64,000 bases of DNA, taken from Caulobacter sp. (GTDB taxonomy: Bacteria; Pseudomonadota; Alphaproteobacteria; Caulobacterales; Caulobacteraceae). The stretch lies in assembly GCA_028291055.1 (NCBI GenBank), contig JAQGIP010000034.1:1-64000 (forward strand). The letters are read 5' to 3'. Position 1 is the first letter of the stretch. Every line of letters begins with the position of its first letter. The translations under genes and the position numbers were made by a program. Positions 25,448 through 33,771 of the stretch are shown here, in pieces. The notes beneath the pieces are model-generated. The model saw nothing but the letters and a program-made list of their open reading frames with translations. It was not told where the DNA came from and did not search any database.

Positions 25448-27007
25448 ATGCACAACGCCTACGCCGACATCCGCCGCCACACCTTCGCGGATGTTCTTCG
25501 CGAGCATCGGCGGTCCCGACCCGGCCTGCTGGCGGCCATCGACGGCGGCCTGCGCCTGACCTGGGCCGAACTGGACGCCCGTGTGAACCGGCTGGCGGGC
25601 AGCCTGATGGCGCGCGGCGTGGTCTCCGGCGACCGCGTCCTGTGGCTGGGCCAGAACTCGGTGAAGCTGTTCGAGCTGGTGCTGGCGGCGGCCAAGATCG
25701 GCGCGCTGGTCTGCCCCGCCAACTGGCGGATGACCGCCGACGAGATCCGCTGGGCGGTCGAGGACTTCGATCCCAAGGTCGTCTTCTGGCAGGAGGCCGA
25801 GATCGGCGCTCCCCACCGGGGCGGCGACACCGCCTGGTCGGCCGACCGCATCTGGTGCCAGCACGATGGCGACCAGCACGCCGAAGGGGGCCACGACTGC
25901 TTCGACGCCTGGATCGAGGCGTCCGCCGACATCGATCCCCAGATCATGGTCGATCCGCAAAGCCCGCTGCTGGCCATCTACACCGCCGCCTTCGACGGCA
26001 AGCCCGGCGCGGCGTTACTGTCCCACGACGCGATCCTGCTGCAGTCGGTGATCTCCGCCCAGGGCCAGGCCATCAATGAGGCTTCCCGCTATCTGGTCTC
26101 AGGGCCCATGTTCCACCTCGGCGTCCTGATGGGCGCCTTCGCCACCTATGTGGTGGGCGGGGCCTTGGCCTTTGTCGCCCGCGTCGATGCGGCCGAAATA
26201 CTAGGCCTGGTGGACGCCGAGCGCGTCACGCACGGCTTCCTGCCCCAGCCCACCGTCCTGCAGATGAAGGACCTCAACCCCGACGGCCGCTACGACATCG
26301 CCTGCCTGTTCAAGGACGGCGACGTGGCCAACTGGCGCTCGCCCCTGGTCATGCCGGCGCATGCGCCGATGACCCTGAAGCCCGGCGGCTACGGCCAGAC
26401 CGAGATCATGGGCCTGTCCATCCTGGCCTGGTTCGGCGGTTCCGGCGCGGGCCGGCCCAACCCCTTCACCCAGGTGATGATCCTCGACGACGCGGGCGCG
26501 GAGGCCGCCACGGGCGCCGCCGGCGAGATCGCCGTGCGCGGGGCCATGGTGATGAGCGGCTACTGGAACCGGCCCGACGAGAACATCGCCCGGACCGCCG
26601 ACGGCTGGCACCGCACCCGCGACCTGGGCAGGCGCAACGAGGACGGCTCCATCGTCTTCATCGGCCCCAAGGTCTCGATGATCAAATCCGGCGTAGAGAA
26701 CATCTATCCTGCCGAGGTCGAGGCCTGCCTGATGGGCCATCCGGCCGTGGGCGGCGTCTGCGTGATCGGCGTGCCGGACCCCAAGTGGGACCAGAACGTC
26801 AAGGCCGTGGTCATGCTGAAACCTGGCCAGGCGGCGACGCCCGACGATCTGATCGAGCACTGCCGCTCGCGCATGGCCTCCTACAAGAAGCCCAAGGTCG
26901 TGGAGTTCGTCGACGCCCTGCCCCGCCTGCCCATCGGCGCCGTCGACCGAGCCGCCGTGGACGCGGCCCATGGCGGCGGCGGCTATCCCAGCGCCGGGGT
27001 GCGCTAG
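25448..27007 (+). CDS. AMP-binding (acyl-CoA synthetase-like) protein with altered catalytic motifs
   Basis: This 519-aa protein has the complete ANL fold outline: N-terminal LTWAELDARVNRLA, then GYGQTEIMG, RDLGRRNEDGSIVFIG and SMIKSGVENIYPAEVEA. However, the ATP loop, usually YTSGTTGxPKG, reads YTAAFDGKPGAALL (about residues 178-191). The catalytic Lys of the C-terminal motif (GK in LPxxxxGKVDR) is Ala498 in LPRLPIGAVDR. It is thus unlikely to catalyse normal adenylation and may bind acyl-CoA or AMP esters. It is the last gene of the amidohydrolase operon and converges on the P450 with 1 base between stops. Confidence 0.85.
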   Translation: MHNAYADIRRHTFADVLREHRRSRPGLLAAIDGGLRLTWAELDARVNRLAGSLMARGVVSGDRVLWLGQNSVKLFELVLAAAKIGALVCPANWRMTADEIRWAVEDFDPKVVFWQEAEIGAPHRGGDTAWSADRIWCQHDGDQHAEGGHDCFDAWIEASADIDPQIMVDPQSPLLAIYTAAFDGKPGAALLSHDAILLQSVISAQGQAINEASRYLVSGPMFHLGVLMGAFATYVVGGALAFVARVDAAEILGLVDAERVTHGFLPQPTVLQMKDLNPDGRYDIACLFKDGDVANWRSPLVMPAHAPMTLKPGGYGQTEIMGLSILAWFGGSGAGRPNPFTQVMILDDAGAEAATGAAGEIAVRGAMVMSGYWNRPDENIARTADGWHRTRDLGRRNEDGSIVFIGPKVSMIKSGVENIYPAEVEACLMGHPAVGGVCVIGVPDPKWDQNVKAVVMLKPGQAATPDDLIEHCRSRMASYKKPKVVEFVDALPRLPIGAVDRAAVDAAHGGGGYPSAGVR

Positions 27008-27008
27008 T

Positions 27009-28136
27009 CTAGCTAAGCACCAGGTCGAGCCGCTTCAGGCCCATGACATTGCCGCCGTGCATGGCGAAGGTCTGGTCCGGCGCCAGCGCCACCGACCCGA
27101 TCGTGTCCAGCCAGGTCTCGTAGAGCGCCTTCAGCTCGAGGCGCGCGAGATGCATTCCGAGACAGGTGTGGGGTCCGAATCCGAAGGCCATGTGGCGCGC
27201 GCCCTCCTGGGCCACGCTGCCGGTCCAAAGGACGCACATCAGCGCGTCTCCAGCCTTGACCGGCGTTCCCGCCAGCTCCGTATCGCCCGTCGCGACTCTC
27301 ACGGTGTTGACGAAGGTGTAGAGCTTCAGCAGCCGCTCCACCATGGCCGGAATCTGGCTGCGATCCGCGCGGATCCTGGCCTGCAGGTCCGGATCGCCGG
27401 CCAGGTGGCGCATGCCGAAGGCCATGGCATTGGTCACCGTGTCCAGCCCCGCCAGGAACAGCAGGAAACAGATCGACATCAGCTCATGGTCGGCCAGCGG
27501 CCGGCCGTCGATCTCGTCGAAGACCAGGGCGCTGATCAGGTCGTCCTTCGGCGACGCCCGGCGTTCGCCGATCAGCTGGGCCAGGGCCATGACGATCTGC
27601 TGGTGGGCGGCGCCGCGCGCGGCATCATCGCCGCTGCTGATGGCGGTGAGGGCATAGCCGCGGAACTCGTCCCGCCTTTCCAGCGGCAGGCCCATCATGT
27701 CCATGAAGACGGACACCGGCAGCGGCGCGGCCACGTCGCCGATGAACTCGCACGACGTCCGGCTCGCCAGCGGCGCGATCAGCCGCTCGGCCCAGGCGCG
27801 CACGAAAGGCTCCAGCTTGCGCACCTCCTTCGGCCCCAGGTGGCTGAGCAGCAGGTTGCGGTAGGGGGCGTGGGCCGGCGGGTCCAGCGACAGCGGGATC
27901 ATCGGAACGCTTGGCGCGTCCGGGCTCACGCTGAGGCGGCTGGAGGAGAAGCGGTCGGTGTCGGTCAGCACAGTCTCCAGCGCCTCCCGGTCAAAGACCA
28001 CCCAGTGGCCGCCATTCCGGGGCGTCCAGACCACGGGCGGCGAGGCCTCTCGCAGCTCGGCCAGACGGGCGTGGGCGTCGGCGTGCAGGCCTTCATCGCG
28101 GAAGACATCGAAGTCGATGATGGCGGGCTGAATCAT
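27009..28136 (-). CDS. Cytochrome P450 with degenerate helix-K and meander regions
   Basis: This 375-aa P450 has the heme-Cys segment FGFGPHTCLG (C325) and the oxygen-activation helix FLAGLDTVTN. The near-invariant ExxR of helix K is replaced: the expected EELLR reads ERLLK (267-271). The meander region between the strand DALMCVLW and the heme loop is about 15 residues shorter than usual, with no NRDP-type segment. The reading frame is intact. It starts at ATG 28136, 7 bases after the upstream SDR, so both are co-transcribed. No ferredoxin or reductase is nearby. It may still hydroxylate a terpenoid or aromatic substrate, or have lost activity. Confidence 0.82.
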   Translation of the reverse strand: MIQPAIIDFDVFRDEGLHADAHARLAELREASPPVVWTPRNGGHWVVFDREALETVLTDTDRFSSSRLSVSPDAPSVPMIPLSLDPPAHAPYRNLLLSHLGPKEVRKLEPFVRAWAERLIAPLASRTSCEFIGDVAAPLPVSVFMDMMGLPLERRDEFRGYALTAISSGDDAARGAAHQQIVMALAQLIGERRASPKDDLISALVFDEIDGRPLADHELMSICFLLFLAGLDTVTNAMAFGMRHLAGDPDLQARIRADRSQIPAMVERLLKLYTFVNTVRVATGDTELAGTPVKAGDALMCVLWTGSVAQEGARHMAFGFGPHTCLGMHLARLELKALYETWLDTIGSVALAPDQTFAMHGGNVMGLKRLDLVLS

Positions 28137-28143
28137 GGCCGCC

Positions 28144-28914
28144 TCAGATCCGATAGAGCGTGGCTTGGTCGACGGCGACGACCTGGCCGCTGATGAAGCG
28201 CGCGTCGTCCGACAGCAGGAAGACGCCGACCTTGGCGATGTCTTCCGGGCCGGCCACCTCGTCGGTGGGCTTGCCGCTGGCCAGCGCATAGGCCTTCAGC
28301 TGCTCCAGGCTCATGATCCCGCGCAGGCCCTCGGTATCGACCGGACCGGGGGCCACGGCGTTGACCCGGATGTTCATGGGCAACAGTTCCTTCGCCAGGA
28401 TGCCGGTCAGCCCGTTCACGCCCAGCTTGGTCAGCGAATAGACTCCCTGCGGCTGCCAGGCCCCGATGGAAGAGGTGTTGACGATGGCGCCGCCACCCCG
28501 CGACGACATCGAGGGCACGCACGCCTGGGTCATATAGAGCGCCCCATGGGTCATCACCGCCGTGATCTTCAGGTATCGCTCGATGTCGATCTTGTGCAGC
28601 GGCGGCTCCATCGCCGCCGTCAGCAGGCCCGCGTTGTTGACCAGCAGATCGATGCCGCCGAACGCCTTGATCGCCGCCTCGGCGCAGGCCTGGCAGTCGG
28701 CGGGGGAAGAGACGTCGGTGCGTGTGGCGATGGCCTTGCCGCCGGCCTCGATGATCGCGGCGGCCACCGCTTGCGCCTTTTCGAGCTGGATATCGCTGAC
28801 CACGACCGCCGCCCCGGCGGCCGCCAGTAGCCGGGCGTAGGCCGCGCCCATGCCCTGGGCCGCGCCGGTGATGACGGCGACCTTGTTGGCAAAAGTAATA
28901 TCAGAATTAGCCAC
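28144..28914 (-). CDS. Short-chain dehydrogenase/reductase
   Basis: This classical 256-aa SDR has TGAAQGMGAAYA, LLVNNAGLL and the catalytic YSLTK. I choose the GTG at 28914 because GGAAGGAAG precedes it at normal spacing; ATG 28932 would place the start over that site. A much longer open frame continues to 30555 across the divergent aldehyde dehydrogenase gene and is not real. It is first in a two-gene unit with the P450, suggesting that it oxidises or reduces the P450 product, and it is divergent from the aldehyde dehydrogenase. Confidence 0.82.
   Translation of the reverse strand: MANSDITFANKVAVITGAAQGMGAAYARLLAAAGAAVVVSDIQLEKAQAVAAAIIEAGGKAIATRTDVSSPADCQACAEAAIKAFGGIDLLVNNAGLLTAAMEPPLHKIDIERYLKITAVMTHGALYMTQACVPSMSSRGGGAIVNTSSIGAWQPQGVYSLTKLGVNGLTGILAKELLPMNIRVNAVAPGPVDTEGLRGIMSLEQLKAYALASGKPTDEVAGPEDIAKVGVFLLSDDARFISGQVVAVDQATLYRI
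28895..28910. promoter_or_regulatory. Look-alike of operator candidate A at the SDR start
   Basis: GTAATATCAGAATTAG carries the TGATATTA core of candidate A on the other strand and covers codons 2-6 of the SDR. It is 89 bases from the aldehyde dehydrogenase start. The divergent gap 28915-28998 is only 84 bases, so an operator inside the first codons is plausible but not certain. Confidence 0.35.
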
Positions 28915-28998
28915 GAAACGCTTCCTTCCCATTCCATGGCTCCGGCCATGTGTTATAAGTGCTACCAGTTTAGCCACAAGAAGCGACGCGAGGAAACC

Positions 28999-30468
28999 AT
29001 GGACGGAGAAATTGGCGCGGCGCCCCTGAGCGCCAGCCTGTGGATCGGCGGCGAGCAGCGCGCATCGGGCTCCGGCGGAGTCTATCCCCACATCAATCCA
29101 GCCACCGGCCAGGTGCAGGCCGAAATCCCCCTGGCCGGGGCGGCCGAGGTCGGCGAGGCGGTCGAGGCCGCCGCCACCGCCTTCGAAACCTGGCGCTGGT
29201 GGAAGCCCGCCGACCGCCGCGACGTTCTGATGCGTCTGGCCGCGCTGCTGCGCGAGAACATGGCCGAATTCGCCCGTCTCGGGGCCCTGGATAACGGCAC
29301 CCCGATCAGCGTCGGTATGGGCGGCGTCGACACCGCCGCCAACTGGACCGCCTACTACGCCGGCTGGGCCGACAAGCTGGATGGCGCGGTCACCGCGACC
29401 TACGGCACGGGCTCCGACTTCACCTACACGCTGAACGAGCCCTGGGGCGTCATCGGCATCATCATCACCTGGAACGGCCCGCTGATCTCGCTGGGCATGA
29501 AGGTCGGGCCCGCCCTGGCCGCCGGCAACACCGTGGTGGTCAAGCCCTCCGAGATGACCCCCTTCGCGCCGGACCTGTTCATGCGCCTGGTCCGCCAGGC
29601 CGGCATTCCCGATGGGGTGGTCAACATGCTGCCGGGCACGGTCGCGGCCGGCGAGGCGCTGGTGCGGCATCCCAGGATCGAGAAGATCTCCTTCACCGGC
29701 GGCCCGGTGGCGGCGCGCAGGATTCTTGCCGCCTGCGCCGAGCAGATGAAGCCGGCGGTGCTGGAACTGGGCGGCAAGTCCGCCAACCTCTTCTTCCCCG
29801 ACGCCGACCTCGAAGTGGCCAGCCAGTACAGCTGCGCCTTCCCCCTGGGTGTCCTCTCCGGCCAGGGTTGCGCCCTGCCGACCCGCCTGCTTGTCCACAA
29901 GGACGTCTACGATGAGGTCGTGCGGCGGGTGGTGGCCATGGCCCCTCACCTGCCCGTCGGCGATCCCTTCGACGCGGCGATGATGTCCGGCCCCGTGATC
30001 AACAAGGCCGCCTACGACCGCATCCTCGGCCTGATCGAACGCGCGCAGGCTCAGGGCATGGGCAGGCTGATGGTCGGTGGAAAGCGCAAGGAAGGCCTCG
30101 GCGACGGCTGGTTCATCGAGCCCACCGTCTTCATCGACGTCGATCCGAAGAGCGAGCTGGCGCAGGAGGAGGTGTTCGGCCCCGTCCTCTCCATCATTCC
30201 CTTCGCCGACGAAGACGAGGCCGTCCGCATCGCCAACGACACCGCCTATGGCCTGGCCGCCTTCATCCAGACCAAGGACGTACGGCGGGTCCACCGGTTG
30301 GCCGAACGGCTGAAGGCCGGCGCGGTCTATGTGAACGGCGCGCGGCCCATCCCGGCCAATGCGCCCTTCGGCGGCGTCGGTCTTTCCGGCTTCGGCCGTG
30401 AGGGCGGACGGCCGGGGCTGGACGAGTTCCTGCGGCCCAAGACCGTCGCCATCGGCCCAAACCCTTAA
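28999..30468 (+). CDS. NAD(P)-dependent aldehyde dehydrogenase
   Basis: This 489-aa enzyme oxidises an aldehyde to an acid. The catalytic Cys lies in SGQGCALPTR, the general base Glu in LELGGKSANLF, the cofactor loop in FTGGPVAARR, and the substrate tunnel Asn in TWNGPLISLG. The length is standard. The start at 28999 follows GAGGAAACC. It heads the plus-strand operon with a hydrolase-flavin reductase fusion, an alpha/beta hydrolase and a DUF2889 protein. Confidence 0.9.
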   Translation: MDGEIGAAPLSASLWIGGEQRASGSGGVYPHINPATGQVQAEIPLAGAAEVGEAVEAAATAFETWRWWKPADRRDVLMRLAALLRENMAEFARLGALDNGTPISVGMGGVDTAANWTAYYAGWADKLDGAVTATYGTGSDFTYTLNEPWGVIGIIITWNGPLISLGMKVGPALAAGNTVVVKPSEMTPFAPDLFMRLVRQAGIPDGVVNMLPGTVAAGEALVRHPRIEKISFTGGPVAARRILAACAEQMKPAVLELGGKSANLFFPDADLEVASQYSCAFPLGVLSGQGCALPTRLLVHKDVYDEVVRRVVAMAPHLPVGDPFDAAMMSGPVINKAAYDRILGLIERAQAQGMGRLMVGGKRKEGLGDGWFIEPTVFIDVDPKSELAQEEVFGPVLSIIPFADEDEAVRIANDTAYGLAAFIQTKDVRRVHRLAERLKAGAVYVNGARPIPANAPFGGVGLSGFGREGGRPGLDEFLRPKTVAIGPNP

Positions 30469-30472
30469 GCCA

Positions 30473-31804
30473 ATGGCGGCGGCCGCCCTCACCTTCGAAG
30501 GCTTTGGCGGCGTGGCCCTGGCGGCGGATGCCTGGGGCTCGCCCGACGATCCCACCGTCCTGCTGCTGCACGGCGGCGGCCAGACCCGGCGCTCGTGGCG
30601 TCAGGCCGGCCAGGCCCTGGCGGCGGCGGGGCGCTATGCGGTGGCCGTCGACCTGCGCGGTCATGGCGACAGCGATTGGCCCGCCGACGGGCGCTATGAC
30701 CTGACCGCCTTCGCCAAGGACCTTCGCGCCGTCCTGGCCCAGTTGCCGACGCGGCCCGCCGTGGTGGGGGCCTCGATTGGGGGCCTGGCCGCGCTCGCGG
30801 CCCTGACCGACGGCGGCGAGTCCCTCGCCTCCGCCCTCGTTCTGATCGACGCCGCGCCCTGGGTGGATACGGCAGGAAGCCAGCGGCTGGCCGGTCTCAT
30901 GCGCCGCCACGCGGAGGGCTTCGCCAGCCTGGACGAGGCGGCGGCCGCCGCGAGCGAGCTTTCCCCTCGCCGCCGCCCGGCCGATCCGCAGACCCTCCGC
31001 GCCCAGATGCGCTGCGAAGGCGGACGCTACTACTGGCGCTGGGACCCCCGCTTCCTGACCGGCTTCGACATGGCCTCCGTGGCGGACCTTGAGGCCAGCG
31101 TCGGCGCCCTGAAGCTGCCCACCCTGGTGATGCATGGCCAGGCAAGCACCGTCGTCACGGAGACGGAGATGGCTCGCTTCCACACCCTGATGCCCACCGC
31201 CGAGTTCGCCGAGGTGGAAGGCGCGGGCCACCTGGTCGCCGCCGAGCAGGCCGACGCCTTCAACGCCCTGCTGCTGGAATTCCTGGAGCGCCGCGCGCCG
31301 CGCGCGCCGCTGGTGTTCGACGAGGGCAGCGATCCGCGCACCCTGCGTGACGCCCTCGGCAGCTTCGCCACCGGGGTGGTGGTGATCACCGCCCGCGACG
31401 CCGCCGGCGCCCCCGTCGGCCTGACCGCCAACTCCTTCACCTCCGTCTCCCTCGATCCGCCGCTGATCCTCTTTTGCGTGGCCAAGACGGCCGGAAGCCT
31501 GGCCGCCCTTGAGCAGAGCCGGGCCTTCGCCGTCAACGTGCTGCACATCGGCCAGCAGCCGGCCTCGGCCCTGTTCTCCAAGCCGGGCGCCGACCGCTTC
31601 TCGGCCACGCCCTGGGAGGCCTGGGACAGCGGCACGCCCATCCTGACCAACTCCCTGGCCAGCATCGACTGCGACGCCCACGCCCGGCACGACGGCGGCG
31701 ACCACGTCATCTTCATCGGCCGCGTGCGCCACGCCCGCTTCGAGCCCCGGCGCGACCCGCTGCTCTATTTCCGCGGTCGCTACCGCCGCCTGCACTTCGC
31801 CTGA
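30473..31804 (+). CDS. Fusion of an alpha/beta hydrolase and an HpaC-type flavin reductase
   Basis: This 443-aa protein joins two complete domains. Residues 1-275 are an alpha/beta hydrolase with LLHGGG, nucleophile S101 in GASIGG, and catalytic H253 in GAGHLV. A short RRAPRAP linker leads to residues 288-443, a flavin reductase with FATGVVVIT, GLTANSFTSVSLDPPLILF, HVIFIGRV and LYFRGRYRRL. The reductase half normally supplies FADH2 or FMNH2 to a two-component monooxygenase; the hydrolase half would cleave an ester or a ring product. No stop or shift separates them. It starts 4 bases after the aldehyde dehydrogenase. Confidence 0.85.
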   Translation: MAAAALTFEGFGGVALAADAWGSPDDPTVLLLHGGGQTRRSWRQAGQALAAAGRYAVAVDLRGHGDSDWPADGRYDLTAFAKDLRAVLAQLPTRPAVVGASIGGLAALAALTDGGESLASALVLIDAAPWVDTAGSQRLAGLMRRHAEGFASLDEAAAAASELSPRRRPADPQTLRAQMRCEGGRYYWRWDPRFLTGFDMASVADLEASVGALKLPTLVMHGQASTVVTETEMARFHTLMPTAEFAEVEGAGHLVAAEQADAFNALLLEFLERRAPRAPLVFDEGSDPRTLRDALGSFATGVVVITARDAAGAPVGLTANSFTSVSLDPPLILFCVAKTAGSLAALEQSRAFAVNVLHIGQQPASALFSKPGADRFSATPWEAWDSGTPILTNSLASIDCDAHARHDGGDHVIFIGRVRHARFEPRRDPLLYFRGRYRRLHFA

Positions 31805-31814
31805 TGGAGATCCC

Positions 31815-32738
31815 ATGCCGCCGGAGCGCCTGAGTTTCGATGTCACCGCCGGGGTCGATCCGGCCATCGCCGGCGGCCCCTTGCGGATCACCGCGCGCCT
31901 TTTCGCGCCGGAGCTGCCCAACGGCTCGGTCATCGTCTGCCTCAACGGCGGCACCTACGACTGGCGCTACTGGCACGCCGAAATCCCCGGCCACCCCGGC
32001 TATTCCATGGCCGAGCACCTCGCCGCCCTCGGCCATGTCGTCCTGCTGTTCGACCATCTCGGCATCGGCGACTCCAGCCGCCCGGCCGACGCCTGGCGAA
32101 CGACCCGGCAGGTGGCGGCAGCCGCCGCACATGCCGCAGCGACACAGGCCTTCGCCGCCCTGGAGGGTGGGAGCCTGTCGCCCAGCCTGGCCCCGATGAC
32201 CGGCTTCACCCGCACCGGCGCCGGCCACTCCATGGGCGCCATGCAGACCATCACCCAGCAGGCCATGTTCGGAAGCTACGACCGTATCGCCGTGCTGGGC
32301 TACACGGCCATCGGCGTCCATCTCCACGTCGCCGGCCAGGTGACCGCCGCCCACCGTGAACTCGATCCCGCCGCGCCCGCCTACTGGCTGGCCGACCGCG
32401 CCATGCTCCGCAAAAGCTTCCACTGGGACGACGTGCCCGAGCCCGTGCTGGCGGCAGACGACGCGCTGCTGGTGGAAGTGCCCTACGTCCTCTCCACACA
32501 GTCCATCCAGGCCGGCATCGTGGCGGAGGACGCTGCGAAGATCACCTGCCCGGTCTACATCTGCCTGGGCGAGCGGGACGTCTCGCCCGATCCTCATGCC
32601 GAGCCCGCCCTCTATGCCGCCAGCCCGGATGTCACCCTCCACATCCTGCCCCACTCCGGCCACTGCCAGAATTTCGCCTTCACCCGCCAGATCATGTGGG
32701 ACCGGATCGATCGCTGGGTCCAAAGTAGCGGCGTGTGA
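31815..32738 (+). CDS. Alpha/beta hydrolase
   Basis: This 307-aa serine hydrolase has an intact GHSMGAMQ nucleophile elbow, HILPHSGHCQNFA with the catalytic His, and LGERDVSPDP with the probable Asp. The N-terminal half has LNGGTYDWRYWH, and FDHLGIGDSS corresponds to the usual oxyanion/loop region. It starts 10 bases after the fusion gene, so it is part of the same operon. The substrate is unknown; esters or lactones of the catabolic intermediate are likely. Confidence 0.82.
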   Translation: MPPERLSFDVTAGVDPAIAGGPLRITARLFAPELPNGSVIVCLNGGTYDWRYWHAEIPGHPGYSMAEHLAALGHVVLLFDHLGIGDSSRPADAWRTTRQVAAAAAHAAATQAFAALEGGSLSPSLAPMTGFTRTGAGHSMGAMQTITQQAMFGSYDRIAVLGYTAIGVHLHVAGQVTAAHRELDPAAPAYWLADRAMLRKSFHWDDVPEPVLAADDALLVEVPYVLSTQSIQAGIVAEDAAKITCPVYICLGERDVSPDPHAEPALYAASPDVTLHILPHSGHCQNFAFTRQIMWDRIDRWVQSSGV

Positions 32739-32754
32739 CTTTGAGCGGACCCCA

Positions 32755-33759
32755 GTGACGATCGTACCTCAAGCCAAAGGCCCCCTCGGTCACGCCCCAG
32801 CGCGCCGTCCATGCTCGGTGCGCCGCACCGCCGCCGTCGACATGACCTGGCCGGAAGGCCGCGGAGGACCGCTGCTGCTGTCAGGCACGGCGCGCGATCT
32901 GCTGACGCCGGAAGCGGGCGAGGCGCGGGTCCTGGCGACGGCGTCGATGAGCGTGCTGCTGGCGCCGGATCGTACGGTCCAGGCCATCGAGACCGATCCG
33001 CCCCTGGCGCGCATCGGCGAGCTGGTCGGCGCACGCGGCGGCGGCGGTTTTCGCAAAGCGCTCCAGGCGGTGGCCGGCGAGATCAAGGCCAGCGGCCATC
33101 CCCTCTACCTGCTGCTCGACGACGTGGCCGGCTCCAGCCTGATCGCCGGCTGGGCCTGGTCGCGCTGGGCCGACGATTGGATTTCGCAGGAGCCGGCGGG
33201 CGGGCCGAAACCGCAAGGCCAACGCTCCATGTCTGGAGGCCGTGATATGACCGATGTCTGCACGGGCTTCGCGGCGGGGTCCTCCGCCCTGATGGCCGAC
33301 GGCGGCGCCGCGCCCAACCAGAACGCCCGTTCCGTGCCGCCCCTCGCCCACCCGGACGACCCATTGAGCTGGCAGCCACTAACCTTCCACAACGGCCCTT
33401 CTATGCGCCGCGCCCGGCGCATCGACGTCTGGCGCGACGCCGACCTGCTGCACATCGACGCCACCTTCCAGGACAGCGCCAGCGAGGTCACCGGCGCTCG
33501 TACGGCAGTCCACGAATACGCCCTGAGCGCCACGGCCAGGGACGGGGTGCTGCTGGCGGTCGAAGCCGAACCCCGCGTCCTGCCCTATCGCGAGTGTCCG
33601 GGCGCTGCCCTGAACATGGTGCGTGTCATCGGCATGAGCCTGGAAGATGCCCGCTCGGCCGTGCTGGCGAGTCTGCCCGGGCCTCTCGGATGCACGCACT
33701 TGAACGATGCCCTGCGCGCCCTGGCGGATGTACCGTTGCTGGCCGCCGCCCTGGTCTAG
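32755..33759 (+). CDS. DUF2889-type protein of unknown function
   Basis: This 334-aa protein has no recognised catalytic motif. The C-terminal segment GCTHLNDALRALADVPLL and the central RRARRIDVWRDADLLHIDA look like the conserved parts of DUF2889 proteins, from memory. The start is a GTG at 32755 with only a weak GAGCGG before it. It lies 16 bases downstream of the alpha/beta hydrolase, at the end of the operon. Its proximity to CoA-activated catabolism suggests an accessory role, which is inference. The gene converges with the ligase at 33772. Confidence 0.6.
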   Translation: MTIVPQAKGPLGHAPARRPCSVRRTAAVDMTWPEGRGGPLLLSGTARDLLTPEAGEARVLATASMSVLLAPDRTVQAIETDPPLARIGELVGARGGGGFRKALQAVAGEIKASGHPLYLLLDDVAGSSLIAGWAWSRWADDWISQEPAGGPKPQGQRSMSGGRDMTDVCTGFAAGSSALMADGGAAPNQNARSVPPLAHPDDPLSWQPLTFHNGPSMRRARRIDVWRDADLLHIDATFQDSASEVTGARTAVHEYALSATARDGVLLAVEAEPRVLPYRECPGAALNMVRVIGMSLEDARSAVLASLPGPLGCTHLNDALRALADVPLLAAALV

Positions 33760-33771
33760 CCGCCCCTCATA

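Noticed and set aside
28915-30555. Upstream extension of the SDR frame (28144-28914) to an 803-codon frame
   Set aside because: The extension lies opposite the aldehyde dehydrogenase, has no domain and no ribosome site. The GTG at 28914 has a good site and begins the SDR fold.
31300-31320. Low-complexity CG-rich run in the fusion gene
   Set aside because: It encodes the RRAPRAP linker between domains and shows no repeat expansion or frame change.
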